Assembly: GCA_947372965.1 (NCBI GenBank) | Contig: CANBVR010000011.1 | Coordinates: 1-39,305, forward strand | Source of the DNA: Actinomycetota bacterium | Lineage (GTDB): Bacteria > Actinomycetota > Actinomycetes > Nanopelagicales > Nanopelagicaceae | DNA length: 39,305 bases | Direction: 5' to 3' | Shown: positions 18,953 to 27,860 of the stretch, piece by piece | Position numbering within the stretch: the stretch's first letter is position 1 | Layout of the letters: each line of letters begins with the position of its first letter | Made by a program: the position numbers and the translations under genes | The notes under the pieces: generated by a model | Seen by the model: only the letters and a program-made list of their open reading frames with translations | Told to the model about the DNA's origin: nothing | The model's database searches: none

Positions 18953-19330
18953 ATGGCACGTCTTGTCGGTGTCGATCTTCCTCGCGAAAAGCGTTTGGAA
19001 ATCGCACTAACTTACATTTTCGGTATTGGCTTAACACGTTCGCACGCAATTCTTAGTGCAACTGGTGTTAGCCCAGATACTCGAGTTAAAGATCTTCAAG
19101 AGCCAGAATTGGCAAAGCTTCGTGAATTCATCGAAGCAAATTACAAAATCGAAGGTGATCTTCGTCGTGAAGTAGCAGGAGATATTCGCCGCAAGGTTGA
19201 AATCCAGAGCTACCAAGGTATTCGCCACCGCAAGGGACTTCCTGTACGTGGTCAACGCACACACACAAATGCGCGTACTCGTAAGGGCCCTCGTAAGGCA
19301 ATCGCTGGAAAGAAGAAGGAGACCAAGTAA
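18953..19330 (+). CDS. rpsM: 30S ribosomal protein S13
   Basis: S13 in the 30S head bridges to L5 and P-site tRNA (125 aa). [22 protein letters not shown], the helix-turn segment [11 protein letters not shown], and [24 protein letters not shown] (in parts) are diagnostic. ATG lies behind AAAAAAGG. First gene of the alpha operon; the stop overlaps the rpsK start by 1 nt. Confidence 0.98.
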   Translation: MARLVGVDLPREKRLEIALTYIFGIGLTRSHAILSATGVSPDTRVKDLQEPELAKLREFIEANYKIEGDLRREVAGDIRRKVEIQSYQGIRHRKGLPVRGQRTHTNARTRKGPRKAIAGKKKETK

Positions 19331-19746
19331 TGGCCGCACCTAAGAAAGCCGTTGCCGCAGGTAAGGGCAAGGTCAAACTTCGCAAGAAGGAAAAGAAGAA
19401 CGTTGCACTTGGACAGGCTTACATCAAGTCAACCTTCAACAACACAATTATTTCTATTACAGATCCTACGGGCGCTGTTATCTCTTGGTCATCAGCTGGC
19501 CAAGTTGGTTTCAAGGGTTCTCGTAAATCAACACCATTCGCAGCACAGATGGCCGCTGAAGCAGCAGCTCGTCGTGCGCAAGAACATGGTCTAAAGAAGG
19601 TAGATGTTTTCGTAAAGGGTCCAGGCTCTGGTCGCGAAACAGCTATCCGTTCATTGCAAGCAGCCGGTCTTGAAGTTGGAGCCATCTCAGATGTAACTCC
19701 AGCTCCACACAACGGATGCCGCCCAACCAAACCACGTCGAGTTTAA
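19330..19746 (+). CDS. rpsK: 30S ribosomal protein S11
   Basis: S11 in the 30S platform near the E site (138 aa). [42 protein letters not shown] (in parts) and the end [18 protein letters not shown] identify it, preceded by a Lys/Ala-rich N-terminal lead. It is coupled to rpsM through TAATG. Confidence 0.98.
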   Translation: MAAPKKAVAAGKGKVKLRKKEKKNVALGQAYIKSTFNNTIISITDPTGAVISWSSAGQVGFKGSRKSTPFAAQMAAEAAARRAQEHGLKKVDVFVKGPGSGRETAIRSLQAAGLEVGAISDVTPAPHNGCRPTKPRRV

Positions 19747-19763
19747 GGAAAGGAAGAGAATAA

Positions 19764-20390
19764 ATGGCTCGTTATACCGGAGCAGATTGCAAGCGCTGCC
19801 GTCGCGAAAAAGTAAAGCTCTTTCTTAAGGGCTCTAAGTGCGATGGACCAAAGTGTCCGATCGAATCACGTCCATATCCACCAGGACAACACGGCCGCGG
19901 CCGTGCCAAGGAATCTGAATATCTAGGCCAGCTACGTGAAAAGCAAAAGTGCGCACGTATCTACGGTGTTCTAGAGAAGCAATTCCGTGGTTACTACGAA
20001 GAGGCAAACCGTCTTCAAGGTAAGACTGGTGACAACCTACTTATCATTCTAGAAACTCGTCTAGATAACGTTGTCTTCCGCGCTGGCTTTGCAAAGAGCC
20101 GCGACATGGCTCGTCAACTAGTTCGTCACGGTCACTTCTTAGTGAACGGCAAGAAGGTAAACATTCCTTCATTCCGTGTAACCCCAATGGACATCATCGA
20201 TGTCGTTCCAGGTTCACTTGACGCCACACCATTCATTATCGCTTCAGCTGAATTGGGCGAGAAGGCAGTTCCTGCATGGATGGAAGTTGTTGGATCAAAG
20301 TTACGTATTTTGGTTCACGCTCTTCCAACCCGTCCAGTAATTGACACTCAAGTTCAAGAGCAGTTAATCGTCGAGCTTTACAGCAAGTAA
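19764..20390 (+). CDS. rpsD: 30S ribosomal protein S4, zinc type
   Basis: S4 is a primary 16S assembly protein and, in E. coli, the alpha-operon repressor (208 aa). The N-terminus holds a zinc site C9-x2-C12-x13-C26-x4-C31 (C+ form), then PPGQHGRGR and the S4 RNA-binding domain RLDNVVFRAGFAKSRDMARQLVRHGHFLVNGKKV (in parts). ATG lies behind AAGGAAAGGAAG, 17 bp after rpsK. Confidence 0.98.
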   Translation: MARYTGADCKRCRREKVKLFLKGSKCDGPKCPIESRPYPPGQHGRGRAKESEYLGQLREKQKCARIYGVLEKQFRGYYEEANRLQGKTGDNLLIILETRLDNVVFRAGFAKSRDMARQLVRHGHFLVNGKKVNIPSFRVTPMDIIDVVPGSLDATPFIIASAELGEKAVPAWMEVVGSKLRILVHALPTRPVIDTQVQEQLIVELYSK

Positions 20391-20418
20391 AAAAACTTAA
20401 AACCAATTAAAAAACTAA

Positions 20419-20445
20419 CTGGAGATCAAATAGAGGGTCTCCCAG
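20419..20445 (+). promoter_or_regulatory. hairpin upstream of rpoA
   Basis: CTGGAGA (20419-20425) pairs with TCTCCCAG (20438-20445) with one bulge and a 12-nt loop, within the 72-bp rpsD-rpoA gap, about 15 nt before the GGAGG of rpoA. It could modulate rpoA translation or partial termination. No promoter is evident. Confidence 0.3.
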
Positions 20446-20462
20446 ACAGACGGAGGAAATAA

Positions 20463-21470
20463 GTGCTAATTGCACAACGCCCCATCCTCACCGAGGAAGT
20501 AGAAAACGAGTACCGCTCACGGTTCATCATTGAACCACTAGAGCCAGGTTTCGGTTACACCCTTGGTAATTCATTACGTCGTACCCTGCTCTCCTCGATT
20601 CCTGGTGCTGCAGTTACCAGTATTCGTGTGAACGGTGCGCTGCATGAGTTTGCAACAATCGAAGGCGTTAAGGAAGACCTCACAGAGGTAGTTCTTAATA
20701 TAAAGAACCTAGTTCTCTCATCAGATAACGATGAGCCTTCACTTCTGTACATCCGCAAGAATGGTGAAGGTGTCGTAACCGGCGCTGATATCGCTACTCC
20801 TGCCGGCGTAACAGTTCACAACCCAGAGCTTCACATCGCAACTCTTAATGGCAAGGCCAACCTAGAGGTTGAACTAACCATCGAGCGCGGTCGCGGTTAT
20901 GTAACAGCTGTTCAGAACAAGGCTGCTGGTGGCGAAATTGGTCGCATCCCAGTTGACTCAATCTACTCACCTGTTCTTCGCGTTACTTACAAGGTAGAAG
21001 CAACTCGTGTTGAACAACGTACCGACTTCGATCGTTTGATCCTAGATGTCGAGACCAAGCCTTCAATGAAGCCTGCTGATGCAATGGCATCTGCTGGTAA
21101 GACACTTGTTGAGCTATTCGGCCTTGCTCGTGAATTGAATGTTGATGCAGAGGGTGTCGAAATGGGACCTTCTATTCAAGATGCTGCACTAGCTGCTGAT
21201 CTGGCACTTCCAATTGAAGATCTAGATCTAACTGTTCGTTCATACAACTGCCTAAAGCGTGAAGGTATTCACACTGTTGGCGAACTTGTTGGACGTTCCG
21301 AAGCCGATCTAATGGATATTCGCAACTTTGGTTCAAAGTCAATCGATGAAGTGAAGGCAAAACTTCACTCAATGGGTCTCCAACTTAAGGACAGCCCAAT
21401 CGGATTCGATCCAACCAAGCACGCTAACTACGGCAATAACGTTGACGATGATCTCGTCGATGCAGAATAA
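20463..21470 (+). CDS. rpoA: DNA-directed RNA polymerase subunit alpha
   Basis: Scaffold for polymerase assembly and contact for UP elements and activators (335 aa). N-terminal dimerisation domain with [34 protein letters not shown] (in parts); C-terminal domain with [23 protein letters not shown] and [15 protein letters not shown], two helix-hairpin-helix-like elements. Start GTG behind GGAGG. It ends in an acidic tail and lies 14 bp before rplQ. Confidence 0.98.
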   Translation: MLIAQRPILTEEVENEYRSRFIIEPLEPGFGYTLGNSLRRTLLSSIPGAAVTSIRVNGALHEFATIEGVKEDLTEVVLNIKNLVLSSDNDEPSLLYIRKNGEGVVTGADIATPAGVTVHNPELHIATLNGKANLEVELTIERGRGYVTAVQNKAAGGEIGRIPVDSIYSPVLRVTYKVEATRVEQRTDFDRLILDVETKPSMKPADAMASAGKTLVELFGLARELNVDAEGVEMGPSIQDAALAADLALPIEDLDLTVRSYNCLKREGIHTVGELVGRSEADLMDIRNFGSKSIDEVKAKLHSMGLQLKDSPIGFDPTKHANYGNNVDDDLVDAE

Positions 21471-21484
21471 GTCAGGAGAAATAA

Positions 21485-21838
21485 ATGCCACGTCCAAGTA
21501 GAGGTCCTCGCCTAGGTGCTGGTCCATCTCACGAAAGGCTGTTGCTAGGTACCCTGGCTGAACAACTTTTCGAACACGGAAAGATCACCACAACAGAGAC
21601 CAAGGCAAAGCGCCTACGTCCATTGGCTGAAAAGTTAATCACTGCTGCAAAGGCAGGAGATCTAGCTGCTCGCCGTCGCGTTATGGAGACAATCCAAAAC
21701 AAGAGCGTTGTACACACACTATTCACCGATATTGCGCCAACATTCGCAACTCGTGAAGGTGGTTATACACGTATTACAAAGATCGGTCCACGCAACGGTG
21801 ACAATGCACCAATGGCGGTTATCGAATTAGTAAAGTAA
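21485..21838 (+). CDS. rplQ: 50S ribosomal protein L17
   Basis: L17 near the tunnel exit (117 aa). [53 protein letters not shown] (in parts) is typical of actinobacterial L17. ATG follows AGGAG. It is the last gene of the alpha operon; its terminator lies 34-62 bp downstream, inside the truA frame. Confidence 0.97.
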   Translation: MPRPSRGPRLGAGPSHERLLLGTLAEQLFEHGKITTTETKAKRLRPLAEKLITAAKAGDLAARRRVMETIQNKSVVHTLFTDIAPTFATREGGYTRITKIGPRNGDNAPMAVIELVK

Positions 21839-21854
21839 CAAGCTAAGTAATAAG

Positions 21855-21860
21855 TAAAGT
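21855..21860 (+). promoter_or_regulatory. candidate leaderless -10 box of truA
   Basis: TAAAGT ends 7 nt before the truA ATG (21868), placing the transcription start at or next to the A of the start codon. The same hexamer, in nearly the same position, precedes mtnA. No ribosome site is present upstream of truA, consistent with leaderless initiation. Confidence 0.4.
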
Positions 21861-21867
21861 AATTTGT

Positions 21868-22668
21868 ATGGAACCCACTCTTGAACCTAAGAGTGGGTTT
21901 CTTGCTTTAAGACGTTTAAAGATCGAATTAACTTACGAAGGAACAAATTACGCCGGTTGGGCTTTCCAACCAGATCAACGAACTTTGCAGGGCGAAATTG
22001 AATCTGCAATTTCAAAGATTGCTCGAACCAAAGTCGAGACAATAGTTGCGGGAAGAACTGATGCCGGAGTTCATGCCCGCCAGCAATTTATTCATGTAGA
22101 TATTCCACAGAATCCTTTGCCGCCAGATATCACTTGGGATATTCCAAATTGGGCCTACAAGTTAAATCGAATCCTTGATGAAGATATTCGCATCCTAAAA
22201 GTTGAAGATGCACCACCTGGATTTCACGCTCGCTTTTCACCGACTGAACGTCGCTATGAATACAAAATTGCTGATGATTTGCAGATTGTTAAGCCCCTAG
22301 AGCGCTTTGATGTCGAACCCTGGTATCGCAAATTGGATATCGATTTGATGAATGAGGCAGGTAATTACCTACTTGGCGAGCATGACTTCAAAGCATTCTG
22401 TAAATTCCGGGAAGATCAAACAACAATCCGTACGTTGATGAAATTTCATTGGCGCCGAGCCGAAAATGGATTTTTAATTGCCGATGTCCGGGCAAATGCT
22501 TTCTGCTATTCGATGGTGCGAAATCTAGTTGGTGCCGCCGTCTGTGTCGGTGAAGGTCGCTTTCCAAAGGAATGGGTCCTTGAAGTTCTAGCGAATAAAG
22601 AGCGCGTTTCAGATAGTTACGTCTTTCCTGGTCGTGGATTAACTCTCACGGAAATCGTCTTACCTTAA
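21868..22668 (+). CDS. truA: tRNA pseudouridine(38-40) synthase TruA
   Basis: Isomerises uridines 38-40 of the tRNA anticodon arm (266 aa). The catalytic aspartate sits in AGRTDAGVHARQQ; YEGTNYAGWAFQPDQRTLQGEIE and FCYSMVRNLVGAAVCVGEGRF (in parts) are family segments. The core normally begins near RRLKIELTYEGT; the 14 or so residues before it are encoded by the rplQ terminator hairpin. ATG 21868 is the only in-frame ATG/GTG/TTG before the core, so it is accepted, but its use is unusual. It lies downstream of rplQ as in most actinobacteria. Confidence 0.93.
   Translation: MEPTLEPKSGFLALRRLKIELTYEGTNYAGWAFQPDQRTLQGEIESAISKIARTKVETIVAGRTDAGVHARQQFIHVDIPQNPLPPDITWDIPNWAYKLNRILDEDIRILKVEDAPPGFHARFSPTERRYEYKIADDLQIVKPLERFDVEPWYRKLDIDLMNEAGNYLLGEHDFKAFCKFREDQTTIRTLMKFHWRRAENGFLIADVRANAFCYSMVRNLVGAAVCVGEGRFPKEWVLEVLANKERVSDSYVFPGRGLTLTEIVLP
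21872..21910 (+). terminator. intrinsic terminator of the rplQ operon, inside truA
   Basis: An 11-bp perfect stem, 21872-21882 with 21889-21899, loop GAACCT, followed by the T-rich TTCTTGCTTT. It is the strongest classic terminator noticed in the window. It begins 34 nt after the rplQ stop and lies wholly within codons 2-15 of truA. Confidence 0.75.
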
Positions 22669-22688
22669 GCGGTATATCGCAGTAAAGT
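22660..22688 (+). promoter_or_regulatory. leaderless promoter of the mtnA cluster
   Basis: TTACCT (22660-22665), a 17-bp spacer and TAAAGT (22683-22688). Six bases then separate the -10 from ATG 22695, so the predicted +1 is the A of the start codon. No ribosome site precedes mtnA. The -35 overlaps the truA 3' end. Together these suggest the accessory cluster is transcribed separately as a leaderless mRNA. Confidence 0.55.
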
Positions 22689-22694
22689 GCAGTC

Positions 22695-23708
22695 ATGTCG
22701 ACGCAGATCATCGCAATTGAATGGGCTGATGGTTCGGTCCGACTTATAGATCAAACACTTCTGCCAGTTGAAGAGAAGTATCTTCAAATCAAAACAGTTG
22801 CAGAACTAATCGACTCAATTAAACGTTTGGCAGTTCGCGGCGCACCAGCCCTTGGCGTTGCAGGTGCATATGGTGTGGTCCTCGCCCTCGATGAAGGTAA
22901 AGAGAAAAACTGGAGCCCAACAGAATTAGAGAAGCAGATTGATGCAATTCGCGATGCTCGTCCAACTGCGGTAAACCTTGCTTGGGGCGTGAATCAAGTT
23001 CGCCCACTTATTTCACAGGGACGCGATGCAGTTCTAAAGGCGGCTCAAGATTTAGCAGCCGCTGATCGTAAATCAAATACCGATATGGGAAATATCGGCG
23101 CAGACTGGTTGATTGCAAAGTTGGGCGATCGAAAGTTTAATCTTTTAACGCACTGCAATACGGGATCATTGGCTACCACCGGAACAGGTACCGCCCTTGG
23201 TGTTATTAAAGAATTGCATAAACGTGGCAAGGTTCAAGAAGTCTTTGCCGATGAATCTCGCCCACTTTTACAAGGATCAAGGTTAACTGCTTGGGAGCTA
23301 GCAAAATCTAATATTCCTTATCGCATCCAACCTGATAGCGCTGCCGCGATGGCAATTCTCGGTGGAAAGATTGATGCGGCGTTAATAGGCGCAGATCGCA
23401 TTGCAAAAAATGGCGATAGCGCAAACAAGATTGGTTCACTTGGAGTGGCGCTGGCCTGCCATATTGCAGGAATTCCATTTCTAGTTGTGGCACCGGAATC
23501 TACAGTTGATCGCACGATTGCTGATGGTTCACAAATACATATTGAAATTCGTGGCGATCGGGAAGTGACCCATCTTGGCGATACACAATTAGCACCTGAT
23601 GGTGCTAAGACATTTAATCCAGCCTTTGATGTCACTCCCGCAAGATTTATCTCAGCCGTAATTACTGAATTAAAAGCATATGAAATAGCCAAAGGTGAAG
23701 CACTGTGA
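22695..23708 (+). CDS. mtnA: S-methyl-5-thioribose-1-phosphate isomerase
   Basis: Aldose-ketose isomerase turning 5-methylthioribose-1-P into 5-methylthioribulose-1-P (337 aa, usual length), of the eIF2B-alpha-like fold. Catalytic C154 in LLTHCNTGSLATTG and D234 in LIGADRIAKNGD match the known Cys/Asp pair; VRGAPALGVAGAYG near residue 48 is the N-terminal signature. Close homologues act on 5-deoxyribose-1-P, so either substrate is possible. First gene of the cluster, apparently leaderless. Its stop overlaps the next start (GTGA, 4 nt), implying coupled translation. Confidence 0.93.
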   Translation: MSTQIIAIEWADGSVRLIDQTLLPVEEKYLQIKTVAELIDSIKRLAVRGAPALGVAGAYGVVLALDEGKEKNWSPTELEKQIDAIRDARPTAVNLAWGVNQVRPLISQGRDAVLKAAQDLAAADRKSNTDMGNIGADWLIAKLGDRKFNLLTHCNTGSLATTGTGTALGVIKELHKRGKVQEVFADESRPLLQGSRLTAWELAKSNIPYRIQPDSAAAMAILGGKIDAALIGADRIAKNGDSANKIGSLGVALACHIAGIPFLVVAPESTVDRTIADGSQIHIEIRGDREVTHLGDTQLAPDGAKTFNPAFDVTPARFISAVITELKAYEIAKGEAL

Positions 23709-25675
23709 GTCAATACAAACCGCTCGAAGAATTAGTCGCCCGCTCCCAAAAGCTTGGGGCCGATCAGAGCCTTGTTGTCTTTGGCGGCGGAAACACTTCA
23801 AGTAAGGGCGAGATCACCGATCATCTTGGGCGATTAAAAGCAGTTCTTTGGGTAAAGGGTTCTGGCGCGGATATGCAGCACGCGATTGCTAAAGATTATC
23901 CCGCCCTATATTTAGATGAACTTCACGAGCTCGCCAAATTTGATGATCTAGATGATGACACGATGGTTGATTATGTGACTCGCGCACTTGTTGATCCAGC
24001 CTCAAGGCGTCCTTCAATTGAAACTCTTTTGCATGCATTCCTGCCGGCAAAACATATTGATCACGTTCACGCAGATGCAATCTGTGCCCTTACAAATCAT
24101 CCAAAGGGCGAAAAAGCTGTTAAAGATGCTCTTGGCGATGGCTTTGCATATGTGGATTGGAAGCGTCCTGGCTTTGAACTATCAAAGATTGTTGGAGCGC
24201 TAAAGGATCACGAAGGTGTTGTATTGGCCCATCATGGACTTGTCGTTTGGGATGAAGATTCCGATCGCTGCTATCAGAAGAATTTAGTTGCAATTGAGAA
24301 ATCAGAAAAGTATTTGGATTCTTTTGCCAAACGGCCAGAATCTAAATTCGTGCACCAAGAGGTTCCACTAAATGAGTTAAATCAACTTCTCCTAAAGCTA
24401 CGTGGAACTCTAGGAAAGAAGCAGATTTTGCGAGTGGATAACCGACTTGCGGAAATTGCTTCCCGTAAAGATCTGAGCCAGGTTTTATCGGCGGGGGTTT
24501 CAAGTGCGGATCATATGCTTCGAATTCGACCAAAGTCAGCGCAAGTAACTTTGTCAGATCCAAAGAGCGGAATTGAAAAGTATCGCGAAGAGTATGCCAG
24601 CTACTTTGATGCCAATAAGAATTTGCTGCCGCAAGGCTATTCCAGTCACGGCAATGATCCAAAGGTAGTTCTAGTTCCTAGCGTTGGAGCAATTACAACT
24701 GGTGCCAATTTAACTGAAGGAGAGATGCTCGCTGATATCGCAACTCATACGCACGAAGTTGCGGCTCGGGTTATTGATGTCTTCGGCGAAGGTCGTTCGT
24801 TGCCAGATTCTGAAATATTTGGTTTTGATTATTGGCCGATGGAGCTATTTAAATTAAAGAACCGACCATCTCCTGCAAAATTTACGGGCCATATCTACGT
24901 AGTGACAGGCGCAGGCAGCGGGATTGGTCGCGGTATTTCTCTAGAGCTTGCCAGACTTGGCGCTTGCGTAACTTTGGCAGACCTAGATGAAAAAGGTTTG
25001 AAGGAAGTGGAAGCAGAATTTAGGAGTAACAAGTATTTAGATCCACTTCTTATTGTGGGGGATCAATCTGATGAGGCGACAGTAGCCCGAACTGTTGCCG
25101 AAACTATTTCCCACTTTGGTGGAATAGATGGTGCCGTAATTAATGCTGGTATCGGAGTCTCAGATAAGTTAGAAGAGTTAACGGTTGATAAATGGCGCAA
25201 AGGGTTAGAAGTAAATCTTTCAAGTGCCTTCCTGATGACCAAAGAAGTTATGGGCGCACTTAAGACACAAGGCTTTGGTGGTTCTGTTGTTTATGTTGCA
25301 AGCAAGAATGCATTTGCGCCAGGTGCTGGTTTCGGTGGGTACTCCGTAACGAAAGCTGGAATGCTGCAATTAATGCGAATCGCAGCACTTGAAGGTGGTG
25401 GCGATGGAATTCGCTTTAATGCGGTTAATCCCGATGCCGTATTTGATAACAGTAAGTTGTGGGCCGGTGGCATCCGCGAACAACGTGCTGCGGCGCATGG
25501 CGTTAAACCGGAAGATCTGGAAGATTTTTACGCCTCAAGAAATCTCTTAAAGGCTCGAGTTAGAAGTGTTGATGTTGCTAATTCAGTAGCCTTCTTGCTT
25601 TCCGATGAATCATCTCGTACCACCGGAGCTGTTATTGCAGTTGATGGTGGCGTAGCAGCAGCCTTCCCACGGTAA
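23705..25675 (+). CDS. bifunctional class II aldolase / short-chain dehydrogenase
   Basis: Two enzymes in one chain (656 aa), the architecture of rhamnulose-1-P aldolase/lactaldehyde dehydrogenase fusions. Residues 1 to about 370 form a zinc class II aldolase/adducin domain: FGGGNTSSK, the metal pair H120-x-H122 in HVHADAICALT, and H176/H177 in LAHHGLVVWDED. Residues about 395-656 form an SDR domain: TGAGSGIG at 401-408, NAG at 480-482, and S533, Y546, K550 (YSVTK). Beside mtnA and mtnK, the likely reaction is cleavage of methylthioribulose-1-P or 5-deoxyribulose-1-P to DHAP plus a C2 aldehyde, with the SDR reducing or oxidising that aldehyde (inference). No rhamnose genes are nearby. Start GTG overlaps mtnA. 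Confidence 0.88.
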   Translation: MSQYKPLEELVARSQKLGADQSLVVFGGGNTSSKGEITDHLGRLKAVLWVKGSGADMQHAIAKDYPALYLDELHELAKFDDLDDDTMVDYVTRALVDPASRRPSIETLLHAFLPAKHIDHVHADAICALTNHPKGEKAVKDALGDGFAYVDWKRPGFELSKIVGALKDHEGVVLAHHGLVVWDEDSDRCYQKNLVAIEKSEKYLDSFAKRPESKFVHQEVPLNELNQLLLKLRGTLGKKQILRVDNRLAEIASRKDLSQVLSAGVSSADHMLRIRPKSAQVTLSDPKSGIEKYREEYASYFDANKNLLPQGYSSHGNDPKVVLVPSVGAITTGANLTEGEMLADIATHTHEVAARVIDVFGEGRSLPDSEIFGFDYWPMELFKLKNRPSPAKFTGHIYVVTGAGSGIGRGISLELARLGACVTLADLDEKGLKEVEAEFRSNKYLDPLLIVGDQSDEATVARTVAETISHFGGIDGAVINAGIGVSDKLEELTVDKWRKGLEVNLSSAFLMTKEVMGALKTQGFGGSVVYVASKNAFAPGAGFGGYSVTKAGMLQLMRIAALEGGGDGIRFNAVNPDAVFDNSKLWAGGIREQRAAAHGVKPEDLEDFYASRNLLKARVRSVDVANSVAFLLSDESSRTTGAVIAVDGGVAAAFPR

Positions 25676-25682
25676 ATCTAAA

Positions 25683-26906
25683 ATGTCAGATTACGAGTTT
25701 TTAACGCCAGAAAATATTCCTGGCTATTTAAAGGCTCATCCGCAAACGCATTCAATTGTGGACCACAGTAATTTAGTTGAAATCCAAGAAGTTGGAGATG
25801 GCAATTTAAATCTAGTTTTTATTATCAAAGACAACGCAGGTGACGGAATCGTCCTGAAGCAAGCACTGCCATATGTTCGCCTTGTCGGTCCAAGCTGGCC
25901 AATGTCACCAGACCGAGCTCGAATCGAATATGAAACAACAACAGCACATGCGCAAGCCGCGGCCGATCTTGTGCCGCTTATATATTTCTATGACAATGCT
26001 CGCTACATAATTGCGATGGAAGATCTCTCTGATCATCGCGTATGGCGTGGTGCGTTGAATGATGGGCAATTCCACCATGGCAGTGCAGCTGCAGTAGGTG
26101 AATATATGGCGAAGGTTTTGTTTAAGACTTCTATCTTTGGACTGGGTCAAGCGGCTCATAAGTTCGAGGTGGCGCGAGCAATTAATCCGGAGATGTCACT
26201 TATCACTGAAGACCTAGTTTTTACCGAACCATGGTACCCAGGCGATCGAAACAGTTATTTACCGGAGAATGAACCCGATGCGATTGCAATCACAAAAGAT
26301 GAATTCATGAAATTAGAAATAGGAAAACTGAAGTACGAGTTCATGACCAACGCAGAGGCTCTGATCCATGGAGACCTTCATTCTGGTTCCGTCATGGTCA
26401 AAGCTGATGAATCCGGAAAGAGCATTTCAACAAAGGCATTCGACTCAGAATTCTCATTCTATGGACCTGTTGCATTTGATATTGGAGCCGTTATTGCAAA
26501 TTACTACATCGCCATGGCTCGTTCAGTTGCGCTAAATCGCAACGAGCATCTTGAATATTTAACAGACTTACCAACGCAAACTTGGAATTCGTTTGAATCC
26601 AATTTTCGAGCGTTATGGCCAACTCGAAAAGATAGTCGGATATTTAGTGATGAATTATTAGACGTAATTATTATGAAATGGAAAGTTGACTCCCTTGGAT
26701 TTGCCTGCGCAAAGATGTGCCGAAGAATCGTTGGTTTAGCTAAAACAACAGATATTGAGACTTTAGCTCCTAACTACCGGATAGGTGCGGCGCGAGGCGT
26801 TCTACAATCAGCGCAAATGATCATTCGCGAACGCTTGAAGAATACAGATATCTCTCATGTCACAGAGCAAGTACTTTTAATTTTGGCAAAAACAAAGACC
26901 GTTTGA
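25683..26906 (+). CDS. mtnK: S-methyl-5-thioribose kinase
   Basis: ATP-dependent kinase forming 5-methylthioribose-1-P (407 aa, usual length), of the aminoglycoside phosphotransferase-like fold. Diagnostic segments: EVGDGNLNLVF at 36-46, KQALPYVRLVG and SWPMSPDRARIE at 59-82, catalytic HGDLHSGSVMV at 229-239 and the metal-binding DSEFSFYGPVAFDIGA at 254-269. It supplies the substrate of MtnA, although mtnA lies two genes upstream. ATG is 7 bp after the aldolase stop, with no evident ribosome site. Related kinases can use 5-deoxyribose. AT-rich codon use is close to that of the rest of the cluster. Confidence 0.93.
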   Translation: MSDYEFLTPENIPGYLKAHPQTHSIVDHSNLVEIQEVGDGNLNLVFIIKDNAGDGIVLKQALPYVRLVGPSWPMSPDRARIEYETTTAHAQAAADLVPLIYFYDNARYIIAMEDLSDHRVWRGALNDGQFHHGSAAAVGEYMAKVLFKTSIFGLGQAAHKFEVARAINPEMSLITEDLVFTEPWYPGDRNSYLPENEPDAIAITKDEFMKLEIGKLKYEFMTNAEALIHGDLHSGSVMVKADESGKSISTKAFDSEFSFYGPVAFDIGAVIANYYIAMARSVALNRNEHLEYLTDLPTQTWNSFESNFRALWPTRKDSRIFSDELLDVIIMKWKVDSLGFACAKMCRRIVGLAKTTDIETLAPNYRIGAARGVLQSAQMIIRERLKNTDISHVTEQVLLILAKTKTV

Positions 26907-26933
26907 GTCTTTTTGGACTATTATCAAATTCTA

Positions 26934-27860
26934 ATGAATTCAAATAAGTCAGCACACAATCTAATAAAGATGCAAGAGATTGCCACGGGAATACGGAGGC
27001 GGGTTCTAGCGCATACGCTTTCTAATAATGGTGGCTATATGAGTCAGGCTTGTTCGTCTGCTGAGTTATTGGCCGCAATGTATGGCGGAATATTGAATCT
27101 GGCCCCAGTTCCAAGTCCAATCGACCCACCATCATTTATTGGTGTGCCGTTGGTGGGAAAAGCAATCAAAAGAGATTACTTAACTGGAGCACAATTCCAT
27201 GGCGCCAAGGGTCCAGAGTTTGATCGCTTTATTGTTAGCCCAGCGCACTATGCCCTAGTTGTTTATGCAGCTTTGATTGAAACGAATCGACTTCGCGAAG
27301 ATGGGTTAGAGCATTTCAATAAAGATGGTTCAACCGTTGAAATGATTGGCGCCGAACACTCACCCGGATTTGAAACAACGACCGGATCGCTTTCTCAAGC
27401 AATTTCACAAGCTGGTGGCATCGCACTTGCTCGAAAGCTCCGTAAGGAATCTGGCAAGACTTGGGTTTTCATGAGCGATGGTGAATTTCAAGAGGGACAA
27501 ACCTGGGAAGCACTGCAAGCTGCCGCCTTCCACAAACTAGATAAGTTGCGAGTAATCGTGGATGTAAATCAAGCGCAGTGCGATGGTCCAATGGATTCTG
27601 TTATGTCGATCGAGCCATTAGTGGCTCGAGTTAAGGCATTTGGTTGGAGCGCCTCTGTTGTAGATGGACATGAACTTTCAGCCATTACCGATGCATGTGC
27701 TTTGGATACCGGCCACCCGCATATCGTTCTTTGTTACACCGATCCAGTTCGCGGTCTACCGCTACTTAATGAACGCCGCCCAGTACTTCATTACCTCCGC
27801 TTTAAGAGCAAGGATGAGCATGCTAAGTACGAGCTTGCTTATAAAGAGATGGTGAAATAA
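26934..27860 (+). CDS. transketolase, N-terminal (thiamine diphosphate) subunit
   Basis: ThDP-binding half of a two-subunit transketolase (308 aa). It contains NNGGYMSQACSSAELLAAMY near residues 31-50, DRFIVSPAHYALVVYAAL with the conserved His, GSLSQAISQAGGIALA, and the ThDP/Mg motif SDGE at 181-184 ending in N212 (DVNQAQ). The first Gly of the usual GDG is Ser. I chose ATG 26934; an in-frame TTG at 26913 would add seven residues and neither start has a ribosome site. The partner follows directly with no gap. The substrate is unknown; split transketolases of this type often serve a specific sugar pathway rather than central carbon flow. Confidence 0.88.
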   Translation: MNSNKSAHNLIKMQEIATGIRRRVLAHTLSNNGGYMSQACSSAELLAAMYGGILNLAPVPSPIDPPSFIGVPLVGKAIKRDYLTGAQFHGAKGPEFDRFIVSPAHYALVVYAALIETNRLREDGLEHFNKDGSTVEMIGAEHSPGFETTTGSLSQAISQAGGIALARKLRKESGKTWVFMSDGEFQEGQTWEALQAAAFHKLDKLRVIVDVNQAQCDGPMDSVMSIEPLVARVKAFGWSASVVDGHELSAITDACALDTGHPHIVLCYTDPVRGLPLLNERRPVLHYLRFKSKDEHAKYELAYKEMVK

